DNA from: Acidobacteriota bacterium
Lineage (GTDB): Bacteria > Acidobacteriota > Terriglobia > Bryobacterales > Bryobacteraceae
Assembly: GCA_026394095.1 (NCBI GenBank)
Contig: JAPKYY010000358.1
Coordinates: 1 to 6,640, forward strand
Length of the DNA: 6,640 bases
Reading direction: 5' to 3'
The translations under genes and the position numbers were made by a program. Numbering within the stretch: the stretch's first letter is position 1; each line of letters opens with the position of its first letter. Under the pieces are notes generated by a model. That model searched no databases. It was not told where the DNA came from and saw only the letters and a program-made list of their open reading frames with translations. Below, piece after piece: positions 5,646 to 6,640 of this stretch.

Positions 5646-6029
5646 TTAGGCGCCGACGTATTTGGTGTAGTCCGCAGCGCTCATCATGCCTTCGCTCTTC
5701 AGTTCAGCCAGATCTTTCAGCTTCACTTTGATCAGCCAGGCATCCCCATGCGGGTCAGAATTCAGCTTCTCGGGAGCCGAGGTCAGCGAATCGTTAACCT
5801 CGATCACCTCACCACTCACCGGGCTGTAGATATCGCTAACAGCCTTCACGCTCTCGACACTTCCGAACGTGGAATGTTGTCCCACCATCGACCCAACCTT
5901 GGGCAGATCGACATAGACAATATCTCCGAGTTCGCTCTGGGCGTGATGAGTAATACCGATCGTACCGGTATCGCCATCAACGGCAACCCACTCATGTTCT
6001 TTGGTGTAAGTGTAATTTTCTGGATACAT
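5646..6029 (-). CDS. gcvH: Glycine cleavage system H protein
   Basis: The H protein is the lipoylated shuttle of glycine cleavage. Its lipoyl arm carries the aminomethyl group from the P protein to the T protein and is reoxidised by the L protein. The 127-residue length is normal. Family sequence runs from YTKEHEWV (8-15) through GITHHAQSELGDIVYVDLP (25-43) to FGSVESVKAVSDIYSPVSGE, with K62 as the lipoyl-lysine. LNSDPHGDAWLIKVKL follows and the C-terminal helix ends SAADYTKYVGA. The protein is cytoplasmic. Its ATG lies 3 bp after the gcvT stop, so both genes are surely cotranscribed. The P-protein gene, which often follows, is replaced here by a membrane glycosyltransferase. Codons are rich in G and T at third positions, unlike the + strand genes. 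Confidence 0.97.
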   Translation of the reverse strand: MYPENYTYTKEHEWVAVDGDTGTIGITHHAQSELGDIVYVDLPKVGSMVGQHSTFGSVESVKAVSDIYSPVSGEVIEVNDSLTSAPEKLNSDPHGDAWLIKVKLKDLAELKSEGMMSAADYTKYVGA

Positions 6030-6032
6030 GTA

Positions 6033-6640
6033 TTATTTCGCTCGCTTGTAGAAGGGGGTAGGGACGGTTTCGGCTTCAACACCGGCGCCGCGAATCACAA
6101 CTTTGATCTTGGTGCCAGGCACAGCCAGATCACTTGGCAGATAACACAAGCCAATATTCTTGTTCAGTGTCGGCGCAGGCCCTCCGCTGGTCACCCAGCC
6201 CACCTTTTCACCGTTCACTTCAATTTCATAACCATCGCGGCCAATTCCGCGCTCACGCATTTCAAATCCAACCAGCTTCCGCTTCAATCCGCCAGCCTTC
6301 TGCTCGGCCAGTGCTGTCTTGCCCACAAAGTCAGCCTTGTCCATCTTGACGATCCACGCAAGGCCCGCCTCAAGTGGCGAAATCGAAGCATCGATTTCAT
6401 GCCCATAAAGAGCCATCTTCGCCTCAAGCCGCAACGTATTCCGGGCACCAAGGCCGCAAGCCAGAATCCCGAATTCCGCACCTGCCTCAAGAATCGCTTC
6501 CCAAACACTCACTGCCGCATCAGGCGACACATAGACCTCAAACCCATCCTCACCCGTATAACCGGTCCGCGCAATCCGCGCTTCAACACCGGCAAACTCG
6601 CCATCGACAAACCAGTAATATTGAATCGGCGCAAGCACCG
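6033..6640 (-). CDS. gcvT: Glycine cleavage system T protein, C-terminal part (5' end outside window)
   Basis: Aminomethyltransferase takes the aminomethyl group from lipoylated H protein, releases ammonia and forms methylene-tetrahydrofolate. About 202 codons are visible, a little over half of a typical protein of 360-370 residues. The frame is open to the window edge, and the GTG at 6636-6638 is internal, not a start. Numbered from that codon, ARTGYTGEDGFEVY (23-36) and the GLGARNTLRLEAKMALYGHE region (62-81) are classic T-protein folate-domain segments, followed by SPLEAGLAWIVKMDK. The C-terminal barrel (GCV_T_C) runs from about 117 to the end, with GYEIEVNGEKVGWVTSGGPA and PTPFYKRAK. No frameshift or unusual residue is seen. 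A glycine riboswitch or promoter, if present, would lie upstream beyond the window. It heads the - strand operon visible here. Confidence 0.96.
   Translation of the reverse strand, partial: VLAPIQYYWFVDGEFAGVEARIARTGYTGEDGFEVYVSPDAAVSVWEAILEAGAEFGILACGLGARNTLRLEAKMALYGHEIDASISPLEAGLAWIVKMDKADFVGKTALAEQKAGGLKRKLVGFEMRERGIGRDGYEIEVNGEKVGWVTSGGPAPTLNKNIGLCYLPSDLAVPGTKIKVVIRGAGVEAETVPTPFYKRAK

Noticed and set aside
4493..5731. Several + strand open frames of 65-136 codons opposite the glycosyltransferase and gcvH genes
   Set aside because: They are rich in Pro/His/Gln/Arg, lack domains and mirror the codon pattern of the real - strand genes.

Overview
The window looks like ordinary chromosome from a Gram-negative, GC-rich bacterium, most likely an Acidobacteriota member of the Bryobacter/Solibacter type. 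That placement is an inference from the gene families (a small HExxH protein, a lipoprotein thioredoxin beside a free-standing nDsbD-like protein, a GT39-type membrane protein with a long soluble tail) and from weak Shine-Dalgarno use. It was not tested by a search. Genes are packed tightly with no gap over 40 bases. I see no tRNA, rRNA, CRISPR array or insertion sequence.

Left arm, + strand (1-3335). First is the 3' end of a probable sialate O-acetylesterase-like gene (1-252). Next is an exported PpiC-type prolyl isomerase (285-1154) whose last ~40 residues are out of frame. A small cytoplasmic zincin-like gene (1111-1539) carries an HEIYH motif but no normal start codon. A compact three-gene unit follows: a TlpA/ResA-like lipoprotein thioredoxin (1561-2094), a periplasmic nDsbD-like protein overlapping it (2048-2512), and a short GT9 heptosyltransferase (2514-3335). 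The first two probably work together in extracytoplasmic thiol-disulfide exchange. The GT9 protein would act in LPS or glycan assembly.

Right arm, - strand (6640 to 3300). It reads gcvT (5' end outside the window), gcvH, a GT39/PMT_2-type membrane glycosyltransferase, and a DUF1905/YdeI-type protein. Gene junctions of 3 bp, 1 bp and a 4-bp ATGA overlap indicate one transcript. gcvT and gcvH encode the T and H proteins of glycine cleavage. The P-protein genes are not downstream, where they often lie.

The two arms converge and overlap by 36 bp at 3300-3335, with no room for an intergenic terminator. The + strand is richer in C than G across the whole window whichever strand is coding, so the two arms use clearly different third-position bases. 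The part most worth a second look is 1010-1215: a frameshift, a missing start codon and a perfect 11-bp inverted repeat lie within about 200 bp. I found no convincing new multi-gene system. The closest candidates are the small zincin family and the TlpA/nDsbD pair without a membrane partner.
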